From Psilocybe azurescens (lineage: Eukaryota; Basidiomycota; Agaricomycetes; Agaricales; Agrocybaceae): a DNA stretch of 64,000 nucleotides. Positions within the stretch are counted from its first letter, which is position 1; each line of letters opens with the position of its first letter. Positions 12,273-23,880 of this stretch are shown one piece after another. The notes under the pieces are model-generated. The model made no database searches and was not told where the DNA came from. It saw nothing but the letters and a program-made list of their open reading frames with translations. The stretch spans positions 496,001 to 560,000 of the forward strand of contig JAJIRX010000648.1 in NCBI GenBank assembly GCA_023853785.1. Direction: 5' to 3'. A program made the position numbers and the translations under genes.

Positions 12273-15200
12273 ATGGTTCTTCTCATCCCCACTCTCATCC
12301 TTGCTTTCGTGTCCTTTATAGCTTCAGCTTTCGTTATACTCCGCATTGTTATCCCAATTCTTCCACCGCATCCACTGAGTAAACGTGTTTCACCTGTGAG
12401 TTCTTAACTTGGCAAGCGATATTACTGGCTCATCTTTCCATTGTTCCTTTATCCATTGTAGGCCGAATTTGGACTACCCACCTTCCGCTCACTCTCACCT
12501 GCTGACAAGAGCCATATCTGGCTGGCAAGCCTTGATCTTATTGCCCTCGCACTCTTTGTTTGGCAGATTGTCAATGAGTCAACTGCTGGACCATCGGGCG
12601 TCGCCCTTGCACTCGACCCAGGATCGGCAGTTCGACTATGGATTGCAGTGACCATTCGGCAAACATGTCTTCTCTTTGTCGCCTCAGTCACCCTTCTACA
12701 TGTTCGCATGGCCCAGTCTGTTTCATTTGGTGGCCGTCACTGGATGTTATGGGCACCGACTGCGTTGTTGGTCGTGACCTCTACCACCGTCGCAGGTCTT
12801 CTATCGGGAACGGGGATCCACACGTTATTCTACGGACTTACCGCATATTCGATTTCCATTGGTATATTGACTAGCATATCATTTGGCTTCCTCATCCGCA
12901 CCTTGTTTGCCATCAAGAAGAATCTTGCAGCTATGAACGAGCCTGCAGATTCCTGGCCACCAGTCAGAGAAGTTGAAGAAAAGCCGAGACCCTCCTTTGC
13001 AACCGAGGAAATTGATGCAATCCGCGATGGTGCCTCCTGGATTACCTCAAACGCTAGTTCCCGGAGAGGCTCCATGTCGGCCTGGTCATTCACTACTCAC
13101 CAAACGACTACGACTACTCATCAAGGTCAAGGACGGCCTCAGAGCGCAATGCACCCGTCAATTCCTGCCAAATCTTCATTTTGGTTTGGTTCAACGACAG
13201 CAAACGACATACAAGTCCCACCTGTCCCCCCTCTTCCATCTCCATACGGGCCCATGTCGCCAGTAACTCCTGATTCCGATCCTTTTAGAAGAGATCTCCC
13301 TCCTCTTCCGAGCCAACAAAAACCCCGAATGGGTTCGCAAAGCTCATGGTTGACATCCTCTCAAGGATCGCATACGACTGTTACTTCTTGGTCTTACCCT
13401 ACAACCGTTCACGATGGCACGGTTCGTCATGCGAGTAGCCAAGATTACCGTACTGCTTATTCGCCAGGACCGGAAACGGCACGCACTGCGACCCCAGCCA
13501 TGGCCGATGCTCAGGTTTTGGGTGGTTATGGGTATGCTCCTGGAGGCTTGGAGGCCGAGAAAGGCCTTGCAGCTTTAGCAGCTCCTCCGGGTACTACGAT
13601 TGAAATTTCCATGTTACCTGTCTATGGATGGTCAGTTACAATTTGGCTTCCTCTGGTGCGTCTGCCTTCTGTATTTATCGGCTTTAAAACACCAAACTAA
13701 TACAACCATATTCACAGTGTTTATCTTTGCCTTACTTTATTCTTCTTTTACAGAACTCCACGCCGTCGGCGGCAGTGCAGATCATGTTCATATTATCTGT
13801 CACTCTGTCCTCGCCGCTTCTGGCCCTTAACGTCCTCTTTGGTGCTCCTCTTCCAATCCCAGTCGGCCTGTTCGATGTTCGCGACAACCTGCCAGCGGAT
13901 CCTAACCGCCCTCTTGTTACGGGAAGTCTTCCTACGCACAAGTTCTCTCATGAGTATAAGCGCAGCACCAGCTGCAGCGTCACCGTTGTCGAAGGCCGTC
14001 GTAGTGGCGATGTCTGGCTTAGCAAAGGCGACGCTGTTGAGGGAAAGGGAAAACTTGGAAGGGCAGTCGGCATGCTCTCGACGATGCCCAAGCTTTCAGT
14101 TCTCCCGCTTGACGAAAATCACGACCAATTCGATATGCCACCTGTCCCTTTCCGTGACGATTCTCTTCCAGTCAACATCAACGGCACCCCTCAGTCGGAT
14201 AATAGTGTTCAATTCGGAAGGTTCAGGACTGATTCCAAAGCAAGCTCGCATCTTTCCGCCGTAGATGAGAGTATGGCATTTGCAAGCCGCATTATGGTTG
14301 CTCAGAGGCATTATTCGGCACTTGCCCAAACCGTTCATGTCGCTGGAGCTGGAAGCAGCGCTACTGGAGGAGCCCGCGAGTCCGTCGGTGCTAACACGCT
14401 GGTGAGCGTCGCATCTGGAGCCACAGCAAATAAACGTGCTAGCCAATCGTCGCACCTTCGATCTCGATCTGTCACTTCAGTCAACGTACCGGATACCCCG
14501 ACCGGCCAAGAGCGATTCAACATCAGCCCTCCTCCTTCTTTCCCTCTTCCACCTACGCCTCCCAATGTTAGGGCTACGCGGCTCGCCATGCTTGCTCACA
14601 AGAAGTCGTTTTCTTCTGGCCACAGTTTCTCTTTCGGCGCTGTCGATGACATAAACGAAATTGATGCGATGACTGCTGGCGTCCTTCCACTTCTTATCCC
14701 AGGCCTTACACTCGGTGTCGATATGAAAATCAAGAACGGTGGCTACTCCCCGCCTGGAACGCTCAGCAAAAGCAAAGGTCGAAAGGCTGCCAAGAAGCTC
14801 TCTGAATTTGGCGAGGACTTCTCTTCCCCCTGAAGTGCACTCTACTCCTGCTAGGACTCGTCAACCTCGAGCACGCAAGGAATCTGGACACAAAAGGAAC
14901 CACTTCAGTCTTCCCAGGTAACCTACTTGTTTGTCTTTATCCTCACTCATATCTCTGATTCTTTTTCTCTCTTAGCTTGAGTCTTGGCAAGGAAAGTATG
15001 CACTCTCTGACGTCGTGGAGTACGGATATTCGACATGCACTCGAGAACAAGGTTGGCCAATACACAGCTGTTCCAAGTAAAGTCGATGTCGGCCGTCGCA
15101 ACACTGTCCTGGGAGTCGAAACGGTTGTCTCAAACCTACAGTCGGTTGAGGAGGAAGAGGAGAAAGGTTCACGGGCATTGGGACGCGCCATGTCAACTCG

Positions 15201-15964
15201 TTCACTCGGCCTCCGCGCTGATGTACCGCACAACGTTGATACTGCACGTTCATCGGTCGCCAGCATCTCCAACATGCCTCCTTCTGCCGCTTCAACTATC
15301 ACACTCTTCGAAGATTTTGAGGCCGAACTACTGGCTGACCCTCAGGCTGAAAGTACACCCCACCAGAGCACCTTGACTAAGAAGCCAGTGTCCCGCCGTC
15401 AACAACCATCCATGCCTGAAAAGCGCCGCTCGACCATTCGATACATCAAGTCCGATAACCAAGACCAGCCCACGGCAGACTTTTATGGATCAAGGCATCG
15501 CAGAGACCGAACCTTCCCCCTCCGCAATTTCATCGTTTGCACAATGGTCGTCCCGCGCTGTTCGACCGCTTATGCCCAAAGCATTGAATCAATTGGCTCG
15601 TAGTCCATCAGATGCCACCTCGCCCAAGGAAGGTCTGCGCAGCTTGACGCTCCTCCAAGACCGTGAAAAGATCGCGAATAGCAACACTGTTGGACCTACA
15701 TCTAGTGGCTCTACAACAGGTGAAATTCGTCCTTTGACTCTTGGGAAACGCCAAAAGATTCGTTCAGGAAATCAGGACGAGAACACCGTCCCTGGTTCTG
15801 CGGCGGCCCCACGCAACAAGAATCACAAAGCATTGACTCTTGCTCGCTCCGACACAAGCAAAGTGCGAGGCATTCTGCGCAAGACTGAAGTGCTTCCTGA
15901 TGTTGTCGTCCGCCCTCCTTCGATGTCGGAGCATAACGCATTCGTCTACAGTTTCCGTGATTGA
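12273..15964 (+). CDS. Seven-transmembrane protein with ~700-residue Ser-rich tail, two 1-nt breaks
   Basis: Exons 12273-12395, 12462-13655, 13718-14917, 14976-15964 (3506 nt, 1167 aa after removing one extra base in the C run 14826-14830 and one in the T run 15481-15484). Hydrophobic segments lie at about residues 3-28, 60-80, 110-130, 140-162 and 168-195. A ~245-residue Ser/Pro-rich loop follows (with MSPVTPDSDPF-type motifs), then two more segments around 430-475. The rest is a disordered, Ser/Thr-rich basic tail. The topology recalls a receptor or sensor, but the long loop between helices 5 and 6 and the tail do not match a known GPCR class that I recognise. The tail could carry phosphorylation sites. 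Both frame changes fall exactly in homopolymers and the downstream frames keep the same composition. Confidence 0.75.
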
Positions 15965-16525
15965 TTCACATTATACCCATGCCGGGTTTGATACTTTCTT
16001 CCATCCTCTTTTTGCACCTTTTATTTTTATTACTTTTGTTCTAACGCTTGCTGTTGAACTCTTCTTGCTTTTTCATCTGCTTTTTTCTCGCTTTTATACT
16101 CTGCATTGCTCATCGTCCCATCCACGCATACTTAGTTTTGTTTCTATTATCTCTCTCAAGTCGCTTTTATAGCTTTGCTTTCTCGTTTTCTCCATGCTCT
16201 ATACGCTCTCATCACTATCTGCTCTAGCTCCAGTAACCGTGTTGCTGTCGAAAATGTTTTCCTACGTCTAGTACTACGCACCTATGCCCCTATGCTGTTT
16301 CTGTATATACCAAGTTGTCTATAGCTCTACATGAATCCCAAACCACATGGTTTTCAAATCTGTTTCTTTGTGCACCGGGTACATATTCAATGCGCTTATA
16401 AAAGAACAAGCGGATCCGGAAGCATCATACGACGAACTCGGAACCTACCTTGTATATCGCTCAAATGCCACAGCAATCTCCAAGCTTATTCCGATTAATT
16501 GAAGGACCCGGTTAATGTGGCCTTA
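15965..16525. other. Intergenic region, 3' UTR and PanC promoter
   Basis: A pyrimidine-rich stretch (15990-16200) likely belongs to the 3' UTR of the 7TM gene. No additional gene is seen. Confidence 0.5.
16396..16404 (+). promoter_or_regulatory. TATA box of the pantoate-beta-alanine ligase gene
   Basis: TTATAAAAG lies about 125 bp upstream of the first ATG of the ligase gene, a normal distance for a fungal core promoter. Confidence 0.5.
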
Positions 16526-17804
16526 ATGCAACACTCCATCTTTTCTATATCTCGTCTGCCTGCACGCCCTGCTCGATTGTGCAGAGCAATCCCAACAAAA
16601 TTCGTGTTTCGCACCCCGACGCAGCCCAAGAGTTTGCCCGGAGTTGGGACGACCCGCAACATAACCTCGGCGCGAAGCATGGCATCCAATGCAGCAGATC
16701 TGCCTTCATCATCCATTCCTATCTTCACAACAGTAGCGGATTATCGAGCATGGCGGAACCGGGCATTCGCTGAAGGAAAAACAGTCGGATATGTGCCAAC
16801 GATGGGTGCACTTCATGAAGGGCATCTATCCCTCGGTATGTCTGAAATTTATTTGAGACATATTATTGCTGACTAAAGGATGGGCCTGCAGTGAGAGAAT
16901 CCCTATCTAACAATGACTTGACCGTGGTGTCCATCTTCGTGAACCCCGCACAATTTGCCCCTCATGAAGATCTCGCAACATATCCTCGTACTCTCCCAAG
17001 AGATCTTGAACTTTTGGAAGCAGAAAGAATACCTAATGTTGCTTCTCCTCTAGAGGTACACACTCCCTTTGCTGTGTTTCTGCCAACAGTGTCCGAGATG
17101 TATCCTTCTGGCATCGTCCAAAATGTTGCAGAGCAAAAGGGTACCTTTATAGAAGTTAAAGGCTATGGACACCAAATGGAAGGCGTCAGCAGGCCTACCT
17201 TCTTCCGAGGGGTTGCCACGGTCGTCACAAAACTATTCAACGTGATCCAGGTAAGCCTCCCCAGGATTACCAGAAGATCTTTCAAACTCATATTGTCCTG
17301 AAGCCCACAAACGCGTATTTCGGACAAAAGGATATCCAGCAGGCCTTGCTTTTAAAAAGGCTGGTTCGCGATCTACTCCTTTCGCATCCGGAACCGTCCA
17401 ACCTTCATATCATCCCTACCACACGCGACTCAAATGACGGATTGGCACTTTCATCAAGGAACGCCTATCTCACTACGGATGGTCGTAAAGTAGCGCCCAC
17501 CCTTCGCCAGGCTCTGCAAGCAGCGGAGGCAGCCTGGAATTCTGGGTCTCCCAAAAGCAAATGCATCGAAGCCGCCATCGCTGTAGTTGGAAGCCGAAAA
17601 GCTCAAGCTCAATCCAAAGGCTTGAACGTGACCGTGAATCTGGACTATCTGGAGATGAACAACGCACACACCTTCGACGTTCTTGACGATAACCTGTCAA
17701 AAAAGGACGCAGATCTGGTCATACTAAGCGGGGCGCTCAATGTCGATAAGACCCGTTTAATTGATAATATCCTCCTTGGCGATACTCAGAAAGTTCTGGG
17801 ATAA
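16526..17804 (+). CDS. PAN6: Pantoate-beta-alanine ligase (pantothenate synthetase)
   Basis: Three exons, 16526-16835, 16892-17250 and 17304-17804 (1170 nt, 389 aa, intact). The enzyme joins D-pantoate and beta-alanine with ATP to give pantothenate, the precursor of coenzyme A. The PanC fold is evident: [13 protein letters not shown] with the HxGH nucleotide motif, FVNPAQF, an [12 protein letters not shown] block, [11 protein letters not shown] and [10 protein letters not shown]. The first ATG adds a ~75-residue N-terminal extension rich in Arg, Ser and Ala with no acidic residue near the start, which looks like a mitochondrial presequence. A second in-frame ATG at 16679 would give a cytosolic form. 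Residues 17030-17070 insert a short stretch ([12 protein letters not shown]) in a loop where the family is variable. Confidence 0.95.
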
Positions 17805-18636
17805 AATCCATTATCTAGTCGAACGCGTCTTACCTCGCACCGCGCAAAAATACATATGTACGATCATGTAAATATTCAAGTAGGCTAATCCATCTTTACC
17901 ACACTCTGTGAACATACCAGTTGCTTGGTTTTACTTACTTATGATTGATAATAGTAGAACGCTTCATCGTGATTGCGTCCCTTGTTATTTTCGTCGAGGA
18001 CAATCTAACGAAAGCAAAAGCGCAGCAGCTAGGGAATTCCTCCTCCAAAAATTCTCATTCCAGGTCACCATGAAGTATGAAGTAATCAACCGAATGTTCA
18101 AGTTTTTCAAGTCGTTATGGGATACTCTCCAACTCCGAACCCACAAGGCATCATCTGAGTACATAAGGATGCAAGCGACGTAATACATCTCTGACCATAT
18201 GTAATCGAGAAAGCGATATGCAGCATAGTGTACGCTAACTATGCGAACCCCTGACATGCAAGATTACAAATGCCACGCCTGCGTGAAAGAAAATAGGCAT
18301 ACGACCGAGTCGAACACGGCATATTTGGGGTTGTCGTCCCGACACAGAGACGCGGAAGGAAGCCACTCCAAGTGCGGCACTGTCCTCGAGAACGAAGTTG
18401 ATAATAATATCATACGGCACCTCCCCAAATGCCAAGGCCATCCCAGGGTTGCTCAAGGGACATCGTCGGCCATAGGAAAGTCAATAAATGTATGGCTCCT
18501 CTTCACGTGTCGGAAAAATGTGTTTCGATGAAAGAATAGAAGTGGTCTTGGAGACTATGTATACAGAAATATCGTCTGCTCCATGACTTCCCGAAACGAA
18601 GGCGATAGTGGATTGAATGTGAATTGTAGGTTTGGC
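17805..18636. other. Intergenic region between convergent genes
   Basis: Small open frames here lack splice-consistent or family-like sequence. It holds the 3' regions of the ligase and the rhodopsin-like gene. No gene is supported. Confidence 0.45.
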
Positions 18637-19938
18637 TCAATGCGTTGAGCGAGTGAACGTAGTCGGATACTCAGAGGTTGATCTTGTCGAAGTCGAAAAG
18701 CTACCCGTACGTCCCGTTTCTTCGAAACTCGATTGATCTGTGATCTCAGTCAGAGTGTAAGGGGTAGCTACTGAGGACGGCATGAGATTTGAGTGCGAAA
18801 CTGTGCCGGTACGCGTCTCGCATGTCTCCGAGGTGTCATCCGGCAATTCAGTGTCTTCGCCTCGACAGAAGACGGCATAGAAGTATGTGATCACCACAAG
18901 CAGATTGCATGCAATGAGGGATATTCCCGTCTGTAGTATATTTGAGATCAATTGATATTACGCAAATAAAGGGGGAATAAGGTACCTCGAGGTAGCTAAG
19001 CTTTCCCCGCAGGATCGTCTTCCCAGGTTCCAGTCTTTCCGGTGCAAATTGGAAAACCGCACATGCAACAGTGGCAGATGTCGTAAGGACACTGGCTGTA
19101 AAGCCCGAAAGAATAAGCCGGCGCTGCTTCCTTGGTAGTCTGACCCGCCACAACTTGTACAGTGGAGTGGCTACGAGCAACGAATCCGAGAATATGTTTG
19201 CTAGGAGGATTATCAGATAATGTGAATAAGAAGCCAGTAGCACTTAACGTACCAAAAACAATCAATGTCCTCAAGCTATTCGGCCACTGGCACGCAGCAT
19301 TTGGACCTGAAACCAATGCAGGTTGGTGTGCGCAGATAACCCCGATTGTATTACAATTGCAAGACAGAACGCTGTTGATAGTAGGGCCAAGCCCGCTGCA
19401 AAACGTCTCGTTGCTTCTTTTGGCGGGAATATCCGTGCAATGGCGAGCGCCAGGCTGATACGGGTCATCCTAGGATAAATTCAAGATTAACTGTCCAGTT
19501 TGACACAAAGGAGATGAAGACGACCTACCATACCACAATGAGGAAAAGCATGAGACCCAACCAATATCGAGCCACCAAGACCTTGTGTTCTTGTAACACG
19601 CTATCTGTGAGGAAGGAAGATGAGATAGAGAAATCGAGGTGAATGAATCATGGTTCAGTAACACTCACTGGGACTAGCATACCCAAACCATAGAGCGGAT
19701 ATATATGCGCAATCCCCCAACATGGCAAAGAAAGCCACAAAATCGTCCCACCAAAAGCGTCGGGTCACAACTCGATAGTAAACTCGAAAACCAGTGAGAA
19801 TTATAGCAACAACATGCACCACAGTCAATATCACTAATGTAAAGAAGTTCATTGAGTGCTGGCGGATCGCAATGAGATTAAATGTATACACTTACCATCC
19901 AGGGAGAGGGTGACGCCAAAGCTGAGCTTCAAAGTCAT
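18637..19938 (-). CDS. Fungal-rhodopsin-like integral membrane protein (7TM), one 1-nt break
   Basis: Six exons, read from high to low: 19938-19896, 19833-19669, 19604-19529, 19469-19253, 19200-18986, 18930-18637. Together they give 336 aa once one base is restored in the C run at 19340-19343 (GGGG on the coding strand). The protein starts in the membrane almost at once, and several helices are visible (VILTVVHVVAIILTGFRVYY; FVAFFAMLGDCAYISALWFG; LGLMLFLIVV). The RRFWWDDFVAF motif after the first helix and the RLPRKQRRL loop are typical of the fungal integral-membrane family often called fungal rhodopsin domain (PF20684). The C-terminal ~80 residues are polar and Thr/Ser-rich. No retinal-binding Lys can be assigned, so light sensing is not claimed; the ligand and role are unknown. 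Confidence 0.8.
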
Positions 19939-20990
19939 CTTTCAGCTTGTCCAATACCCAGAGTCTGGTCGGAAGTGATCAAGGCCTTCTGCGTACGCAC
20001 CCACTAGAACTGTGGGACGAGATAGATAATTAAACCGGACATAACCCCAGCGTTGGCATATAAATGTCATGCATGTCATCGCGCCCAATAACTAGGAAAC
20101 AACCCTGAGAAGTAATTCGTGTGGAATCTTCCATTGAAAGCGTTGGCTATTAAAGGAAGGCTTTACGATGAATCTGGGTACGCACCTTTTAATGGAATGT
20201 GTTGCTGCAGATGTGCCGTACGAATCAACAACTGTGATCCACGTATGTGCAACTATCCCTCCCCAAACATGATAGCCAATCAATGGGGGCACACACCAAA
20301 CACCAAATTCAATTCGATCTCAACCTATCCCGTGTCAGGAGCTTTCAGAAGCCGGTTATTTATAGAGACCATGACGCTTTTTGATCGTGACATGGGACGG
20401 GGGAATGACCAGGATGTGCCATATCCTTCGTTTGTGTACGAGTGTCTTTATAATATCTTGATCTTGAGAAAGAATCACGCTGGGAACGGTGAGTCCTCAG
20501 GACAACAGCGAACAGAGTGTCGGCACCTGGATGACTGGTTGAGGAAAGAATTATAAAACGAATTACCAGACACACACCTGAGGGTACCGGCACTGTATAT
20601 TGGAAACCTGGATAAGGAAGAAGTTCGAGAAGGTACGGCAAACGACGAGTACTACGTCCGGGAGGATATGAGACTAATGCCCATCGCCAAAAGTTCCGGC
20701 TCCGGAACCGAAATTGTTCTTGTCAATATCGTCTTGCAGCCTTGCAGGACCATAATCCCTGTAGCAGTGCAATGACATTTTGCGACGTCGACCCCTATGT
20801 AGCCTTTCCCAAATATTTTTGGGTCTTGACAGTGTCATAATGGGAGACAATCGATGCTATGTAGCCCTGTGTTCGTAAAAGATTCCTCGCGGTTGCGAAA
20901 GATTGGGTGGGATAATACACACCCATCAAGGGAAAACCCAACTTCAATGAGATCAGTTACATCCGGTAGTGCTCAATTGTCAAAATCACT
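19939..20990. other. Gene-free stretch upstream of the rhodopsin-like gene
   Basis: Holds the promoter side of the rhodopsin-like gene (-), with a TTTATATG motif on that strand near 20060. Some coding-like words appear around 20780-20940 on the minus strand but cannot be joined into a gene. Confidence 0.4.
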
Positions 20991-20993
20991 CAC

Positions 20994-21475
20994 TCGAAAA
21001 AGCGTCCTGTTCGCGTTGATCGATGCCATTGTCATAAATTTGGACACAATCCAGAGCCCAAAATCAGTGCGTATAGCACATGATATGCCTTCTAGAGTAG
21101 GATAGACGTAGTTCACCTTCTTACGTCGAAATATTTGAGAAGAGTAACCCACAAATATGAAGACCTGCAATGCTCCAATCGAGACACGAGCAGTTCAATG
21201 TAATTAAATGGAAAGTTCAAGCGACAAAACCAGTTCTCAGCATACTCTCAGTCAAATCACTGACTCAATATTGAGATAGGAATCTTATGTCCATGATGGA
21301 AGAAGACTCACCTATTTGCATATGCTTTCTTCACATCTCCAGAGATGTGATCCGAACCTACCGAAAGTATCAAGTGTTTCATTGCTGCCAGCCTTGTCTT
21401 GGACGATTCGCAGCGTGTGATGACTTCAAACCTGAAGAATTGCAGAATCACGCCTGTAGACTTCGCGAAAGATAG
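20994..21475 (-). pseudogene. Possible degenerate multi-exon gene of unknown family
   Basis: Three segments on the minus strand have protein-like composition and fitting splice phases: 21312-about 21470 (contains RFEVITRCESSKTRLAAMKH), 21125-21164 and 20994-21091. Each is bounded by GT-AG signals (introns of about 147 and 33 nt). Joined, they read through RSSYLWVTLLKYF and KAYHVLYALILGSGLCPNL to an in-frame TGA inside the last segment, after which similar composition continues. No start or end was found and I do not recognise the family. It may be a decayed gene, or a live gene with a sequencing error. The LINE-like element begins about 280 bp upstream in its reading direction. Confidence 0.3.
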
Positions 21476-21753
21476 TGGAGTCAAGAATAAACATGTGTGA
21501 AAGCATCATGGAAAAGTCTCTAGAGAAGATATCGGAGAATAGAACAGGTGTTTCCCCTTGGGCAGTGGAAAGGTAGCAGACTCGGCATGCTCGGATTCGC
21601 AATTCTCAATGTTACTGGAGCAAAGCGTAATCCAAGTAGACATGTAGTGATATTTTTTTCGGTAGAGGGCAACCAATCATTCCGACAGATTCCGATATGG
21701 AGGAAGACAAAGGTGGTTGAGTTTGGTTGAGCGTTGAAGGAAAAGTCTGTAAC

Positions 21754-21765
21754 TGGTTACGTAAC

Positions 21766-21770
<5 letters not shown>
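21754..21770. repeat. Target-site duplication, left copy
   Basis: The 17-bp word TGGTTACGTAACTACTT is repeated exactly at 23737-23753. It directly abuts the poly-T run, as expected for target-primed reverse transcription. Confidence 0.85.
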
Positions 21771-21796
<26 letters not shown>

Positions 21797-23736
21797 GAAT
21801 CAGTTTATTAACGTGTAAGAAGCGGTCGAAGCGCTAAGACACACGGGTGCAAGGGTACACCGTCCTACGCTAGAGTATCTACTAAGGCTCGGTTCTCCGA
21901 GTATGGCGAAGTTGTGTATCGGAATGACCATGGGTATGTGAATGGGTAATGTAATAATAAGGCTCTTAGTGAGCCGAGGGCGTCATAGGCACCTGAACGT
22001 GGTGCATGAATATAAAGAAATAAGGGTAGAAGTACTATGGTACAGTTAAAGAATATAAAAGAAAAGAACTATAATACAAAAGAAGGAATGAAAAGTAAAG
22101 TGAGTTATAAAAGGAAAGGAGAAGTGGGGTTCGACGTGGGGCTGGACATCAGGGGGTTCCTTTGTTCTTTATAGATCTTCATCTGTCTCGTCATCCTCGG
22201 AGTCGGGTACAGGTTCATCATCGAATGTTGGGGTTTCAGTTTGCGCTGGTCTCGACCAGTCCGGGAGAAGGCGCCTGATGCAGATATGAAGTCGATCAGG
22301 GCTCTAATGCCAGGTTCTGTTCCCAGGATTTCTGGTAGGAAGATGTCGCGAGAGATTCTGCGAAGGCTGCTACGGGCGTGGGCATATCTTCCAACCTAAA
22401 GGGTTCTCTTGCAAGGCCCACCAGATATTGGTCGCCACTGGGTTTATTCCAGCAGAAGCCGTAGAACGGTATATGCCTCCCATATAGGTGTTCATGCCCT
22501 CAGTTTGTACCCAGTGACCTGGACTGCTGACATTACTAGCGCCCTAAAAGAGCTTCCTACATGGTGCACGAAGGAGTTGCACCCGCTGCTCCGCTGGCCC
22601 CAGTGGTCTTATCCCAATCAAATGTGGAAGGGAATCAACTCAAGCACATACTCTGAATTACCCAGAGCAGCACCGACAGAGGATTTAGTCCTCTCGGGCC
22701 AGAGCACAGGGACTACCCATGTCTGCCACGGCTCAGAGTTGGTATATGCCGACCAAGGCAATAATGGACCAAAGTCCTCCCAGTCCTCTTTCCCGTTCCG
22801 AGGCAAGTGCTTCGCTGATGCCAGATGGCGCGGATCCGCAACTTGTCCCCAATCTCTGTCTTGCCCAACAATGTTGGACTAACCACCATGAGGGGAGAGA
22901 TGAAAGACCGTCAGGAAAATTCACTCTTGCCCAAATGGCGGGTGGTGGCCTGTCAGCTATGCTGTCGGCTGGTTATTGCCCCAAACACCACCTCTTATGA
23001 GACTCCTATCTCTAGGCATTCCGTGGCTGCCATCATCGAGACCCTTTCGGGCACCCAAGGACTACTCAGGATTTAGAGTATGAGGGCTAACGTGCTGGGC
23101 TGCACATAGACATTCTGGTTAAAGAATATCACCAGTCAAAGCCCAGCATCCCTCCCGGAAGATGCCACAGAGCGCAGATACCTCCACTGCGAACTTCCTT
23201 TACCAAGGGAAGACTCCTTAGCGAGTTTATAGTCTAGTGCCGACCACCAACCCAGGCTCGAGCGATGAAACGTCGAGATGCTACCGGGCTAAAGGCGACC
23301 AGACCTCATCACGACGGCGCAACTGAAGTCACGTGACGTCGGATGGCCTGAGGAGGTGCAGCTATTGCCACGTCAGCCTCCTTTACCAAGGGAGGGCCTC
23401 CTCGTAGTTTAATGTCTATGCAGACCCCAGATAGGCAGTATCTATATGACACAGTTAGCTTCCTTTACCAAGGGAAGACCGACCTGGTGTGGTAGTTTAA
23501 AGTCTCCAGTCACAAAATGTAGCCAGGACTCAGAAATGAGCGCGGCTATTGCCCCTTTCAGCTCCTTTACCAAGGGAGCACTCAAAACTGGCGGGTGACC
23601 GTGCCGTCTTCCAATTTCGTCGTTTCCAGAGGTCCAGCGGCATGTGCAGCTTGTGCGGGATGGACGACGAACCTCGAATGAACCCAGAATAACGTGGGAA
23701 AAACCCACGATGGTGGTGGTCAGGAACAAAGAGTGG
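21771..23736 (-). mobile_element. LINE-like non-LTR retrotransposon insertion, coding part degenerate
   Basis: The ~2-kb insert is flanked by a 17-bp direct repeat and carries a poly-T run (21769-21796), i.e. a poly(A) tail of an element read on the minus strand. Near its 3' end (22392-22105, minus) a 96-codon stretch reads GRYAHARSSLRRISRDIF, then PEILGTEPGIRALIDFI and SGAFSRTG. I read this as the C-terminal end of a fungal non-LTR reverse-transcriptase polyprotein; that match is from memory. A stop lies just upstream, and no reverse-transcriptase catalytic region is present, so the element is internally deleted or a non-autonomous derivative. The 5' third carries four copies of a short hairpin box. 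It lies 127 bp beyond the VPS9 stop codon, in the same orientation. Confidence 0.8.
23194..23578 (-). repeat. Four hairpin boxes in the 5' part of the LINE-like element
   Basis: Copies lie at 23194-23212, 23378-23394, 23459-23477 and 23562-23578. On the element's strand each reads C(T)TCCCTTGGTAAAGGA(A)G, an imperfect hairpin around GGTA. Copies 1 and 3 have arms CTTCC/GGAAG; copies 2 and 4 have CTCC/GGAG, so both arms changed together. Three copies are preceded by an AGACNNTAAACT word. Confidence 0.75.
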
Positions 23737-23753
23737 TGGTTACGTAACTACTT
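23737..23753. repeat. Target-site duplication, right copy
   Basis: Exact copy of 21754-21770; it marks the 5' end of the inserted element on the minus strand. Confidence 0.85.
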
Positions 23754-23880
23754 AAATCAACGATTAAGTCGAAAGTACATATTTTATGGTGAATCTTGAC
23801 TGGAGTGACCATTCCAAAAGACCTCGTGGATAAAAATTATTCCAAATCCCTTACTAACGCAAAACACCACAGTTCTATGA

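Noticed and set aside
15416..15520. An intron to explain the frame change near 15481
   Set aside because: The only GT...AG pair of suitable length gives the wrong phase; a one-base change in the T run explains it simply.
20092..20641. Overlapping frames on both strands near 20.1-20.6 kb
   Set aside because: Neither strand gives splice-consistent coding sequence.
22409..23076. Plus-strand frames within the retroelement
   Set aside because: They run antisense to the element and have no recognisable protein; the poly(A) tail fixes the element on the minus strand.
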